A stretch of 64,000 bases of DNA from an uncultured Lutibacter sp. (lineage in GTDB: Bacteria > Bacteroidota > Bacteroidia > Flavobacteriales > Flavobacteriaceae), in assembly GCF_947495725.1 (NCBI RefSeq), contig NZ_CANLZZ010000001.1:1-64000 (forward strand). The letters are read 5' to 3'. Positions 18,909 through 27,397 of this stretch are shown one piece after another (the stretch's first letter is position 1; each line of letters starts with the position of its first letter). Position numbers and translations under genes: made by a program. The notes under the pieces were generated by a model. The model ran no database searches. It was not told where the DNA came from and saw only the letters and a program-made list of their open reading frames with translations.

Positions 18909-18942
18909 AATTCTAAATTTTTAATTAAACATTTTTTTACTA

Positions 18943-19018
18943 TGCAATACTAGTGCAATACCATAATAATCTAAATGACCCTCATCAATTCAAAAAATGA
19001 GAGTTCTCATTTTAATTG
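18943..19018 (-). promoter_or_regulatory. hsp20 control region: direct repeat and palindrome
   Basis: CAATACTA (18945-18952) reads TAGTATTG on the minus strand, one mismatch from TAnnTTTG. It is overlapped by the TGCAATAC direct repeat. About 55 bp further upstream is the perfect inverted repeat AAAATGAGA-GT-TCTCATTTT (18994-19013), flanked by CAATT and AATTG. It is unlike CIRCE (TTAGCACTC-N9-GAGTGCTAA). Confidence 0.45.
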
Positions 19019-19240
19019 AAAATCTTGTTTCATTCTAAAGAACTAAAACTAATAGTTGTCAACTACTAAGTATAAAAATTGTCAATTATTTAAGAAAAAT
19101 TGAATTAATAAAATTAAAAAAGGGGATTTTACCCCTAAAAGATTTAGTGATTACCCCCTCGATCAATCAATTAAATGGAGGTAATTTTACAATATGAAAA
19201 AGAAAGAATTAAATTGATTATTAGGGGAAATTGCACAAAA

Positions 19241-19261
19241 AAAACCACTCAAATAGAGTGG
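19241..19261 (-). terminator. Terminator after ahcY
   Basis: AACCACTC and GAGTGGTT form an 8-bp stem with an AAATA loop. It is flanked by A and T runs on both sides, so it could act in either direction. Confidence 0.85.
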
Positions 19262-19299
19262 TTTTTTTTATTCCTAAGATTTTTTATACTATCACAATA

Positions 19300-20616
19300 C
19301 TAATATCTATAATATTCTGGCTTAAATGGTCCTTCAACCTTAACACCTATATATTCTGCTTGGTCTTCGCGCAACGTTTCTAACTCAACTCCTATTTTAT
19401 TTAAGTGTAAACGTGCTACTTTTTCATCTAAATGTTTTGGTAACATATATACTTTATTTTCATATGCATCACGATTATTCCAAAGCTCTAATTGCGCTAA
19501 CGTTTGGTTTGTAAATGAGTTACTCATAACAAAACTTGGATGACCAGTTGCACAACCTAGATTTACTAAACGACCTTCAGCTAGTACAATAATTTCATTT
19601 TCCCCAATTGTATATTTATCTACTTGAGGTTTTATCTCCACTTTTGAAGAACCGTATTTACCGTTTAACCAAGCCATATCAATTTCGTTATCAAAATGAC
19701 CAATGTTACAAACGATAGTTTTGTCTTTCATTGCTTCAAAATGCTTAGGCTGAACAATGTCTTTATTTCCTGTAGTTGTAATAACAATATCAGCTTTTCC
19801 AACAACTGTATCTAACCGTTTTACTTCAAAACCATCCATTGCAGCTTGTAAAGCACAAATTGGGTCAATTTCAGTTACAGTTACAATAGAACCAGCACCT
19901 CTAAAAGAAGCTGCTGTACCTTTACCTACATCTCCATAACCACAAACAACAACACGTTTACCTGCCAACATTAAATCGGTAGCTCTACGAATTGCATCTA
20001 CAGCACTTTCTCTACATCCGTATTTATTATCAAACTTAGATTTTGTTACAGAATCGTTTACATTAATTGCAGGCATAGGTAATGTTCCAGCTTTCATACG
20101 ATCGTATAAACGGTGAACTCCAGTAGTAGTTTCTTCACTTAAACCATTAATTCCGGCAGCTAATTCTGGATATTTATCCAAAACCATATTAGTTAAATCT
20201 CCACCATCATCTAAAATTAAGTTTAATGGTTTTTTATCCTCACCAAAAAATAATGTTTGTTCTATACACCAATCAAATTCTTCTTCATTCATACCTTTCC
20301 AGGCATATACTGAAACTCCTGCAGCAGCAATTGCGGCAGCAGCTTGATCTTGTGTAGAGAAAATATTACAAGAACTCCAAGTTACCTCAGCTCCTAAATC
20401 TACTAATGTTTCAATTAACACTGCTGTTTGAATAGTCATATGTAAACAACCAGCAATTCTTGCTCCGGCTAAAGGTTTTTGCCCTTTATACTCTTCTCTT
20501 AAACTCATTAAGCCCGGCATTTCTGCTTCAGCTAACTCAATTTCTTTTCGCCCCCAATCTGCAAGATTGATATCTTTTACCTTATATTTTACGTAAGTTG
20601 GTGTTTCTGTACTCAT
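19300..20616 (-). CDS. ahcY: Adenosylhomocysteinase (S-adenosylhomocysteine hydrolase)
   Basis: 438 aa, normal length. AhcY splits S-adenosylhomocysteine to adenosine and homocysteine and removes the inhibitor of methyltransferases. Motifs: [17 protein letters not shown] near residue 55, [20 protein letters not shown] with the catalytic Lys/Asp region, the NAD-binding [17 protein letters not shown] near 220, and the C-terminal KPEYYRY in which Lys and Tyr reach the partner's NAD. It is monocistronic, divergent from the PPTase operon. Confidence 0.97.
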   Translation of the reverse strand: MSTETPTYVKYKVKDINLADWGRKEIELAEAEMPGLMSLREEYKGQKPLAGARIAGCLHMTIQTAVLIETLVDLGAEVTWSSCNIFSTQDQAAAAIAAAGVSVYAWKGMNEEEFDWCIEQTLFFGEDKKPLNLILDDGGDLTNMVLDKYPELAAGINGLSEETTTGVHRLYDRMKAGTLPMPAINVNDSVTKSKFDNKYGCRESAVDAIRRATDLMLAGKRVVVCGYGDVGKGTAASFRGAGSIVTVTEIDPICALQAAMDGFEVKRLDTVVGKADIVITTTGNKDIVQPKHFEAMKDKTIVCNIGHFDNEIDMAWLNGKYGSSKVEIKPQVDKYTIGENEIIVLAEGRLVNLGCATGHPSFVMSNSFTNQTLAQLELWNNRDAYENKVYMLPKHLDEKVARLHLNKIGVELETLREDQAEYIGVKVEGPFKPEYYRY

Positions 20617-20671
20617 ATTTATTAAATTTGTTGTTTATTTAAAACTGTTATAAATTAGTTTTAAAGTTTTG

Positions 20672-20692
20672 CAAAAGTACAAAATACCTTTG
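20672..20692. promoter_or_regulatory. Back-to-back promoters for ahcY (minus) and the PPTase operon (plus)
   Basis: 20672-20679 reads TACTTTTG on the minus strand and 20685-20692 reads TACCTTTG on the plus strand. Both match TAnnTTTG and the two are separated by only five bases. The ahcY leader is about 50 nt, while the plus-strand ATG (20702) starts about 3 nt after the expected start site. Confidence 0.65.
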
Positions 20693-20701
20693 ATATTATA
20701 A

Positions 20702-21331
20702 ATGCCTTTATATAAAACAATTAATCCCAACAAACACACAGCCGTTTATGTGTGGAAAATTGAAGCTTCGTTTGACAAACTTTCGGAAGGAATTGACTTG
20801 ACTGAAAGAAGTAAAAACCGGTTGGCCTCAATGAAAAGCGAAATACACAGAAGAGGTTTTATAAGTATTCGCCATTTATTATTAGAAGCGGGTTATACCG
20901 ATTTTGATTTATTTTATAATGGGAATGGAAAACCGCATTTAAAAGATGGCAAAAACATTTCCATAACACACTCTTTTGAATACTCTGCAATAATTATTAG
21001 TAATGTTGAAGTGGGAATTGATATTGAAAAGAACCGTGATAAAATTAAAATTATACAAAACAAATTTGTAAATTTTGAACGTTGGTTTATTAGTAAAGAA
21101 GATGATTATATAGAACAACTAACTGTAATTTGGGGAGGAAAAGAAAGTTTGTATAAAATTTATCCCCACGGTGGTTTAACTTTTAAAAACGATATAGATA
21201 TTGAATCTTTTAAAATGGCTGAAGGAAAAACCAGAGGACATATTAGGACTTACGATTGGGATAAATTTTACGACATTCATTTTGAGCTACTAAATGGTTT
21301 TACACTTGTTTATGCAATAGGAAATGAATAA
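20702..21331 (+). CDS. 4'-phosphopantetheinyl transferase superfamily protein
   Basis: 209 aa, Sfp-like. The family moves phosphopantetheine from CoA to a carrier-protein Ser. The Mg-binding GIDIE motif is near residue 105 and WGGKESLYK near 142, the two hallmarks of the family. ISITHSFEYSAIII precedes them. Whether it serves the fatty-acid ACP or a secondary pathway is not readable. Its last 8 bp overlap the next gene, so it heads an operon with the isoprenoid-glyceryl phosphate synthase. Confidence 0.88.
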   Translation: MPLYKTINPNKHTAVYVWKIEASFDKLSEGIDLTERSKNRLASMKSEIHRRGFISIRHLLLEAGYTDFDLFYNGNGKPHLKDGKNISITHSFEYSAIIISNVEVGIDIEKNRDKIKIIQNKFVNFERWFISKEDDYIEQLTVIWGGKESLYKIYPHGGLTFKNDIDIESFKMAEGKTRGHIRTYDWDKFYDIHFELLNGFTLVYAIGNE

Positions 21332-22031
21332 ATCAGTTTTAAAACACATTCAATCTTCAGTAAAAAAAGGCGAAAAATTATTGGCTATTTTACTTGACCC
21401 GGATAAAACCTCTATCGAAGATATTCCAAATACAGTTAAACGAATTGAAAAATTAAAGGCTAATTTTATTTTTGTTGGTGGAAGTTCCGTAAAGAATGGT
21501 TTAACGCATATTTTTGTTGAAACTCTAAAAAAAAGCAGTAAAATACCTGTAGTTTTATTTCCTGGGGACTTTTCTCAAGTTACTAATAAAGCAGATGCTT
21601 TACTTTTTCTCTCCTTACTCTCAGGTCGTAATCCAGAATTCTTAATTGAACAACAAATTAAAGCAGTTCCATATTTAAAAAACTCTAGCTTGGAAATTAT
21701 ACCTACCGGATATATTTTAATTGATGGTGGCACACAATCTTCGGTTTTAAAAGTTAGTAAAACAACTGCTATTTCTCAAAAAAACATAGAATTAGCTATA
21801 GCAACTGCTGTTGCGGGAATGTATAAAGGAAAACAATTAATTTATTTGGAGGCTGGAAGTGGAGCGAATTATCCAGTAAGTGAACAAATTATTAAAGCAG
21901 TAAAAAAAGAATTGAAAATCCCGTTAATTGTTGGTGGCGGAATTCGTTCTAAAGAACAACTAAAAAAAACATATTGTAGTGGTGCCGATTTAGTGGTAAT
22001 TGGCACTGCTTTTGAACAAAATAAATTTTAA
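21324..22031 (+). CDS. Geranylgeranylglyceryl/heptaprenylglyceryl phosphate synthase family protein
   Basis: 235 aa TIM barrel that joins a polyprenyl diphosphate to glycerol-1-phosphate through an ether bond. Such homologues (GGGPS/PcrB) are known in Bacteroidota, but their lipid product in the cell is poorly defined. Signatures: LLAILLDPDK, FIFVGGSSVKNG, VVLFPGDFSQV, YLEAGSGANYPV and the phosphate-binding IVGGGIRSKEQLKK, ending in GADLVVIGTAFEQN. It overlaps the PPTase gene by 8 bp and is followed directly by pnuC. No G1P dehydrogenase is seen here. Confidence 0.9.
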   Translation: MNKSVLKHIQSSVKKGEKLLAILLDPDKTSIEDIPNTVKRIEKLKANFIFVGGSSVKNGLTHIFVETLKKSSKIPVVLFPGDFSQVTNKADALLFLSLLSGRNPEFLIEQQIKAVPYLKNSSLEIIPTGYILIDGGTQSSVLKVSKTTAISQKNIELAIATAVAGMYKGKQLIYLEAGSGANYPVSEQIIKAVKKELKIPLIVGGGIRSKEQLKKTYCSGADLVVIGTAFEQNKF

Positions 22032-22661
22032 ATGAGCGATATTTTCAACTTCTTTTTTGGACAATATTTTGAATATGAAACTATTGATATAGTATTAGAA
22101 ATTATAGCGGTAGTTTTTGGATTTTTATCGGTTTGGTATTCAAAACAAAATAAAATTTTAGTTTTCCCAACAGGAATGATAAGCACCTCCATTTTTGTTT
22201 ATTTACTTCTAAAATGGGGATTACTTGGCGATATGATGATAAATGGCTATTACTTTATTATGAGCGTTTATGGCTGGTACATTTGGACTAAAAAGATTGA
22301 TGATATACACCACACCCCTATTTCTAGAACTACTTCGAAGGAAAAATTAATGAGCATTGGAATTTTTATTGCCACTATAATTTTTGTGTTTATTGTGTAT
22401 AAATATTTTGATAAATGGACAAGCTGGGTAGCATATGTAGATACTATTACAACTGCAATTTTCTTTGTAGGAATGTGGTTAATGGCAAAAAGAAAAATTG
22501 AAAATTGGATTTATTGGATTGTTGGAGATATAATTTCTGTACCTTTATATTTCTATAAAGGATTTACATTTACAAGTCTGCAATATTTAGGATTTACATT
22601 AATAGCAATATTTGGATATTTAGCGTGGAAAAAGCACTTAAACAACAGCCAAGCAACTTAA
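22032..22661 (+). CDS. pnuC: PnuC-family vitamin-nucleoside transporter
   Basis: 209 aa with about seven transmembrane helices. PnuC proteins carry nicotinamide riboside by facilitated diffusion, while close relatives PnuT and PnuX carry thiamine and riboflavin. The family pattern is visible in MSVYGWYIWTKK and ENWIYWIVGDIISVPLYFYKGF. The following gene overlaps by 37 bp and encodes a NadR-type kinase, which favours nicotinamide riboside. A thiamine-type receptor with a TPP riboswitch lies 2.1 kb downstream, so thiamine cannot be excluded. Confidence 0.88.
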   Translation: MSDIFNFFFGQYFEYETIDIVLEIIAVVFGFLSVWYSKQNKILVFPTGMISTSIFVYLLLKWGLLGDMMINGYYFIMSVYGWYIWTKKIDDIHHTPISRTTSKEKLMSIGIFIATIIFVFIVYKYFDKWTSWVAYVDTITTAIFFVGMWLMAKRKIENWIYWIVGDIISVPLYFYKGFTFTSLQYLGFTLIAIFGYLAWKKHLNNSQAT

Positions 22662-23200
22662 TAAAGGTTGTATTATTTGGTCCTGAAAGCACAGGTAAAA
22701 CAACTATTTCAAGAAAATTAGCTCGTCATTATAATACCGTTTGGGTTCAAGAATATGCACGTGAGTATTTACAAAAAAAATGGAATAATAAGCGTAAATT
22801 ATGTGATGGAAGTGATCAACTTCCTATTGCATATGGACAAATAAAATTGGAAAATGAATTAGTAAAAAAATCAGACAAAATCCAATTTTGTGATACTGAT
22901 CTTTTAGAAACTGTTGTTTATTTTGAAAATTACTATGATAAAACAATTGATCCTATTTTAAAAAAAGCTGCCTTGGAAAATCATTATGATTTGTATCTTT
23001 TAACTTATATTGACACTCCTTGGGAAGCAGATGATATACGTGAAAACCCCGACCAAAGAAAAGAAATGTTTGAAACTTTTGAATTTGCCTTAAAAAAATA
23101 TAATAAACCATATGTTTTATTAAAAGGAAGCCTAGAAACTCGATTAAAAATCGCTGTAAAAGAAATTGATAAATTACTAAAGAAAAAAGGATACCTATAA
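22625..23200 (+). CDS. NadR-like ATPase (ribosylnicotinamide kinase domain)
   Basis: 191 aa. The P-loop FGPESTGKTT (about 19-28) and VQEYAREYL match the kinase half of NadR, which phosphorylates nicotinamide riboside to NMN. The adenylyltransferase half and DNA-binding domain of enteric NadR are absent. It starts at a GTG inside the pnuC gene, so translation is coupled. Trapping the substrate brought in by PnuC is the likely role, inferred from the pairing. Confidence 0.82.
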   Translation: MEKALKQQPSNLIKVVLFGPESTGKTTISRKLARHYNTVWVQEYAREYLQKKWNNKRKLCDGSDQLPIAYGQIKLENELVKKSDKIQFCDTDLLETVVYFENYYDKTIDPILKKAALENHYDLYLLTYIDTPWEADDIRENPDQRKEMFETFEFALKKYNKPYVLLKGSLETRLKIAVKEIDKLLKKKGYL

Positions 23201-23202
23201 AA

Positions 23203-23604
23203 TTGGAATCGGAAATTATCATACACGAATTACAATTTAAAGCTGTTAGAAGTAGCGGAGCTGGAGGGCAGCACGTTAACAAAGTTTCTTCGAAAGTAGA
23301 ATTAAGTTTTAATATTAAAGCTTCTAATGGATTATCTTTGGAAGAAAAAGTTCTTATTCAAACAAAATTAGCCAACAAAATTTCTAAAGAAAAGGTCCTA
23401 ACTTTATCTTGTTCGGAAAGTAGAAGTCAGCACAAAAATAAAGAGATAGTGATTAAACGTTTTTTTGAATTAATTAAAAAAAGTTTGAAAAAACCTAAAG
23501 TTCGTAAAGCAACCAAACCTACTAAATCTAGCATTCAAAAAAGATTAGATAAAAAGAAAAAACTAGCATTTAAAAAGGCTTTCCGAAGAAAGCCCGACTT
23601 ATAG
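23203..23604 (+). CDS. arfB: Alternative ribosome-rescue factor ArfB / peptidyl-tRNA hydrolase
   Basis: 133 aa. ArfB enters stalled ribosomes and releases the peptide with its GGQ loop, seen here as SSGAGGQHVNKVSSKVEL (about 23-40). The basic C-terminal tail (KKPKVRKATKPTKSSIQKRL...) is the part that threads the empty mRNA channel. The start appears to be TTG, 2 bp after the kinase stop codon. The stop abuts that of the convergent membrane-protein gene with no gap. Confidence 0.92.
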   Translation: MESEIIIHELQFKAVRSSGAGGQHVNKVSSKVELSFNIKASNGLSLEEKVLIQTKLANKISKEKVLTLSCSESRSQHKNKEIVIKRFFELIKKSLKKPKVRKATKPTKSSIQKRLDKKKKLAFKKAFRRKPDL

Positions 23605-24204
23605 TTATAATGTTTCTAATTCCTTCAATAAATTTTCAGCACTTGTTGTTGCTCTTTTATATTTTTTAAAAACCCACCTTGAAATAACATATAAAAATAC
23701 AAATCCAAAAGGAATATACCACAACCAAACTTTGGATTCTAAAAACAAATCTTTATTATTCATTAATTTTCCTGCAACAGGTAAACAAACCAAAACTAAG
23801 ATAAAGCTTAAATAAAAACTTACTTTTTGAATTAAAACAAATTGCTTTTTACTTTTGGCAAACTTTTCTATAGATTGTTTGTAATTGTTATTTGACATAT
23901 CTAATTTTTGCATTCCAAAAATTGACCTAAGCGATAAAATTGGTAAAATAATACAAAATAAGGCTGTAAATAAACCGCTCAGTTGCATATACCAAGTATC
24001 TAGTTTGCCAAAATTTATAAAAATATAAATTGCCCCAGCAAAACAAATTACTGTTCCAATAGTTTCTGGAATTGATATTAATTTTAATTTATTATTGTAT
24101 TTTTCTTGTGTCATATCTATTATTAATTTATCTGTTAATATCTTTTGCTTTTTAATGTCTTTAGACATCTTATCCCATTGATTTTTTATTTCTTCTAAAT
24201 CCAT
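23605..24204 (-). CDS. Four-TM membrane protein, probable partner of the ECF sigma factor
   Basis: 199 aa, family not recognised. A cytosolic N-terminal segment (MDLEEIKNQWDKMSKDIKKQKI) is followed by hydrophobic segments at about 44-62, 72-92, 126-145 and 160-178. It lies 7 bp after a sigma-70 family gene in the same direction. In Bacteroidota such a gene commonly encodes a membrane-bound modulator of the sigma factor. No zinc-binding anti-sigma motif (HxxxCxxC) is present, so the anti-sigma role is only inferred. Confidence 0.75.
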   Translation of the reverse strand: MDLEEIKNQWDKMSKDIKKQKILTDKLIIDMTQEKYNNKLKLISIPETIGTVICFAGAIYIFINFGKLDTWYMQLSGLFTALFCIILPILSLRSIFGMQKLDMSNNNYKQSIEKFAKSKKQFVLIQKVSFYLSFILVLVCLPVAGKLMNNKDLFLESKVWLWYIPFGFVFLYVISRWVFKKYKRATTSAENLLKELETL

Positions 24205-24211
24205 AATTTTG

Positions 24212-24697
24212 CTATTTTATAATTTGAGATTTTAACTTTTGTTTTATCCTATTTAATCGAGTTCCAACATTAGTTGGTGTAAATCCTGTTATTTCAGAAA
24301 TTTCATTATAATTTTTTCCTTCCAAGAACAACAGAATAATTCCCTTCTCAATAGTATTAAGCAGTTTAATATGCCTATATAATAATTGAATTCTTTCATC
24401 CATTAAAGTATCTATATGGTCAATTTTATTTAACAAAACTTTTTCAAACTGTATTGTTTTGCCTTTCTTTTGTTCCTTTTTTAAATGAGTAATAGATGTA
24501 TTAAGAGCTACTCTATATATCCAAGTACTTATTTTAGAATCTCCTTTAAAACTTCCAAAAGATTTCCATAATTGATAAACAATTTCTTGATATAAATCTT
24601 TCTGATGCTCCTTTGTATAAGCATATGTAAGGGTTATTTTAAAAATAATCCCTTCGTTTTCTTTTATAATTTTTATAAACTCTTGTTGATTTTGCAT
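24212..24697 (-). CDS. ECF-type RNA polymerase sigma factor
   Basis: 161 aa. Region 2 is visible (HQKDLYQEIVYQLWKSFGSFKGDSKISTWIYRVALNTSITHLKK), and region 4 with its HTH near the end (LNTIEKGIILLFLEGKNYNEISEITGFTPTNVGTRLNRIKQKLK). Its targets are unknown. It forms a two-gene unit with the four-TM protein, divergent from the TPP-controlled receptor. Confidence 0.92.
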   Translation of the reverse strand: MQNQQEFIKIIKENEGIIFKITLTYAYTKEHQKDLYQEIVYQLWKSFGSFKGDSKISTWIYRVALNTSITHLKKEQKKGKTIQFEKVLLNKIDHIDTLMDERIQLLYRHIKLLNTIEKGIILLFLEGKNYNEISEITGFTPTNVGTRLNRIKQKLKSQIIK

Positions 24698-24773
24698 TTA
24701 AAAAATAATTATACTCTATTAGTACTGATAACCCTTATTTTATCACAAAATAATTTATTTTATTTTAATTTTG

Positions 24774-24802
24774 TTTGAATTCAAAATTATTAAGTAGCTT
24801 TG
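24774..24802 (+). promoter_or_regulatory. Promoter of the TPP riboswitch-receptor transcript
   Basis: A -33 TTTG (24774-24777) is followed after 17 bp by the -7 TAGCTTTG (24795-24802), a full match to the Bacteroidota promoter. The start site would fall around 24809, at the 5' edge of the aptamer. Confidence 0.7.
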
Positions 24803-24805
24803 CAG

Positions 24806-24885
24806 CATCTCAAAAGGGGTGCCGAAAACGGCTGAGATCAAACCCATTGAACCTGAACAGGTAATGCTGTTAAGGGAAGTAAAGC
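24806..24885 (+). ncRNA. TPP riboswitch (THI element)
   Basis: The conserved aptamer elements occur in order: GGGGTGCC, GGCTGAGATCA, AACCCATTGAACCTGA, CAGGTAATGCTG and AAGGGAAGTA. The aptamer binds thiamine pyrophosphate and shuts off thiamine genes. It lies about 80 nt upstream of the receptor ATG. Just after it is a 7-bp hairpin AAGCGAA-GAA-TTCGCTT (24882-24898) with no U tract, followed by a second copy of GGGAAGT (24899-24905). Control therefore looks translational or based on strand exchange, not on a classical terminator. Confidence 0.93.
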
Positions 24886-24963
24886 GAAGAATTCGCTTGG
24901 GAAGTGTAATTTATTCAAAACATCGATTAATTACCTCTTTTTAAATCGTTTTATTTAAAAAAA

Positions 24964-27339
24964 ATGAAACAATTTTTAAAACAGAACATTAAAAAAGTGA
25001 AGATTTTAGTAGCTTTTTTAATAATTGCAACTACTGCAAATGCACAAGAAACATTTACCATTTCGGGAAAAGTGGTAGATAAACAAGAAAGTATTCCAGG
25101 AGCAAGTATTATTGTAAAAGGAACAAAAAAAGGAACTTCGACCGACTTAAATGGTAATTTTACTTTAAAGCTTAGCAAAGGAAATTATATTTTGGTTGTT
25201 AGTGCCTTAAGCGAACCTAAAGAAGTACAAGTAAATCTTACTAAAAACACTTCGATAACCATAGATTTATCTGATAGTTTTTTAAAATTAGATGAAGTAT
25301 TGGTTTCTGCCGTTCGTGTAAAACCTTCTTCACCAGTAACACATAGCAATGTTACTAAAGAAGATTTAGAAAAACGTAATTTAGGACAAGACATTCCTGT
25401 TTTGTTAAATTACCTACCTTCTGTAACAAGTTCATCCGATGCCGGAGCTGGTATTGGATATACTTATATTAGAGTAAGAGGTTCTGACGCTTCTAGAATT
25501 AATGTAACTTTAAACGGAATACCTTACAACGATACCGAAAGCCAAGGTACATTTTGGGTCAATTTGGGGGATTTCACCTCATCAACTCAAAGTATGCAAT
25601 TACAACGTGGTGTAGGTACTTCAACAAATGGTTCTGGTGCTTTTGGGGCAAGTTTAAATTTATTAACTGATGCAATTTCTGATGAAGCTTACGGTGAAAT
25701 TAGTAGTGCTATAGGCTCTTATAACACCTATAAAAATACTGTTAAATTTAGCACAGGTAAAATAAATGACCATATAGAAATTGCTGGACGTTTTTCTAAA
25801 ATTGACTCAGATGGCTATGTTGACAGAGCATTTTCAGATTTAAAATCGTACTTTTTACAAGGATCGTACGTAGATGAAAATACCTTAATTAAGGCTATTA
25901 CTTTTGGTAATAAAGAAAAAACTTACCAAGCTTGGTATGGCTTAACTGCTGAAGAATTAAAGGAAGACCGAAAACAAAACCCTTACACTTACGATAATGA
26001 AACTGATAACTACTGGCAAGACCATTATCAATTGCACTGGAATGAAACATTAAACGATAATTGGTCTACAAATCTGGGATTAAACTATACCAAAGGGAAA
26101 GGATATTTTGAGCAATATAAAGAAGGAAGCGCAGTTTCAAAATACAACAATATTGTTGAAGCTACCGGAACGGATTGGTACGGAAGTCCTGCAACTGATT
26201 TAATTGTAAGACGATGGTTAGATAATGATTTTTACGTTTTAAACTTTAATGCCAACTATAAAAATGAAGATTACGAAGTAATATCAGGAATTTCGGCGAG
26301 TAACTATAAAGGAGACCACTTTGGAGAAGTTATTTGGGCAAAACAATTGGCTGAAAATGCAAATATTAGAGATCAATATTATTTTAGTGACGCAACAAAA
26401 AATGAATTTAGTATTTATTCAAAAGCATCATTTAAAATAAATGAAAGCTTAAGCGCCTTGGTTGATATTCAAGGACGTTTTGTTAATTACAAAACCGATG
26501 GTTTAACTTCAGATAGAGACAATTTAAATATTGATAAATCATACAGTTTTTTCAATCCTAAAGTTGGTTTAACTTATAAAATAAATAACAATAACAGTAT
26601 TTACACATCTCTTGCAAGAGCTAACAGAGAACCTAATAGAGACGATTTTAAAAATGGTCCAGATGTGCAAAATGAAACTTTAAACGATATTGAGTTAGGA
26701 TGGAGATTAAAAAATGAAACTATTAGCTTAAATACTAATTTTTATTATATGTTATATAAAAATCAGTTAATTCAAACTGGAGGTTTAAATGATGTTGGTG
26801 AGTATTTAAGAGAAAACGTTGAAGATAGTTATCGTTTAGGACTTGAAATTGATGCAAATATTAAACTTTTAGAAAAGCTTTCCATAAGTCCAAACCTAAC
26901 AATTAGCTCCAATAAAATTAAAAACTTTATTTTAGAAAGAGATGATACAAGTATAAACATTGGAACTACAAATATTGCATTCTCGCCAGATATAATTGCA
27001 GGAAATTCAATAAACTATCAACCTGCAAAAAATTTAAATATTAGCTTATTATCAAAATTTGTTGGAGAACAATATATGAGTAATACAGATACTGAAGCCT
27101 CAAAACTTGATAGCTATTTTACAAGTGACTTTAATTTAACTTATGAAATAAAGCCAAATTCAATATTTAAATCTATTGTGCTGTCGGCTCTTATTAATAA
27201 TATATTTAATAAGGAATATGTAGATCGAGGATATACATATTTGGATTATTGGTCAACTCCGGGAAATTCTTTTGAAGTCCAAGGATACTATCCACAAGCA
27301 ACAAGAAACTTTTTGGTTGGAGCAACTTTTAAGTTTTAA
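24964..27339 (+). CDS. TonB-dependent outer-membrane receptor, probable thiamine uptake
   Basis: 791 aa. After a signal peptide (ending near TTANAQE) comes a CarboxypepD_reg-like beta-sandwich domain (TISGKVVDKQESIPGASIIVKGTKKGTSTDLNGNF). The plug follows (VLVSAVRVKPSSPVTHSNVTKEDLE..., YIRVRGSDASRINVTLNGIPYND), then the 22-strand barrel ending in ...RNFLVGATFKF with a C-terminal Phe. The TPP riboswitch in its leader points to uptake of thiamine or a precursor across the outer membrane, powered by TonB/ExbBD. No inner-membrane thiamine transporter follows in the transcript, which ends at a terminator. Confidence 0.92.
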   Translation: MKQFLKQNIKKVKILVAFLIIATTANAQETFTISGKVVDKQESIPGASIIVKGTKKGTSTDLNGNFTLKLSKGNYILVVSALSEPKEVQVNLTKNTSITIDLSDSFLKLDEVLVSAVRVKPSSPVTHSNVTKEDLEKRNLGQDIPVLLNYLPSVTSSSDAGAGIGYTYIRVRGSDASRINVTLNGIPYNDTESQGTFWVNLGDFTSSTQSMQLQRGVGTSTNGSGAFGASLNLLTDAISDEAYGEISSAIGSYNTYKNTVKFSTGKINDHIEIAGRFSKIDSDGYVDRAFSDLKSYFLQGSYVDENTLIKAITFGNKEKTYQAWYGLTAEELKEDRKQNPYTYDNETDNYWQDHYQLHWNETLNDNWSTNLGLNYTKGKGYFEQYKEGSAVSKYNNIVEATGTDWYGSPATDLIVRRWLDNDFYVLNFNANYKNEDYEVISGISASNYKGDHFGEVIWAKQLAENANIRDQYYFSDATKNEFSIYSKASFKINESLSALVDIQGRFVNYKTDGLTSDRDNLNIDKSYSFFNPKVGLTYKINNNNSIYTSLARANREPNRDDFKNGPDVQNETLNDIELGWRLKNETISLNTNFYYMLYKNQLIQTGGLNDVGEYLRENVEDSYRLGLEIDANIKLLEKLSISPNLTISSNKIKNFILERDDTSINIGTTNIAFSPDIIAGNSINYQPAKNLNISLLSKFVGEQYMSNTDTEASKLDSYFTSDFNLTYEIKPNSIFKSIVLSALINNIFNKEYVDRGYTYLDYWSTPGNSFEVQGYYPQATRNFLVGATFKF

Positions 27340-27360
27340 AAGGAAAATGTTATGAAAGAG

Positions 27361-27391
27361 AAAAGCCTGAGTGTTTTACATTCAGGCTTTT
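27361..27391. terminator. Bidirectional terminator between receptor and SQR
   Basis: AAAAGCCTGA (27361-27370) pairs with TCAGGCTTTT (27382-27391), and A/T tracts on both sides serve the two convergent genes. Confidence 0.85.
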
Positions 27392-27397
27392 CTTTTT

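Larger units (their letters stand above)
18909..19299. other. Gene-free upstream region of hsp20 and downstream region of ahcY
   Basis: No ORF of note in 391 bp. From left to right it contains a direct repeat TGCAATAC (18943-18950 and 18954-18961, one helical turn apart), a palindrome at 18994-19013, a small hairpin AGGGG-ATTTT-ACCCCT near 19120-19136, and the ahcY terminator at 19241-19261. The function of the middle 150 bp is unclear. Confidence 0.6.

Noticed and set aside
22953..23282. Minus-strand ORFs across the kinase/arfB junction
   Set aside because: They overlap two recognised genes and carry no promoter or motif.
24882..24898. Hairpin after the TPP aptamer as an intrinsic terminator
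   Set aside because: It is not followed by a T run; the downstream bases are GGGAAGTG.
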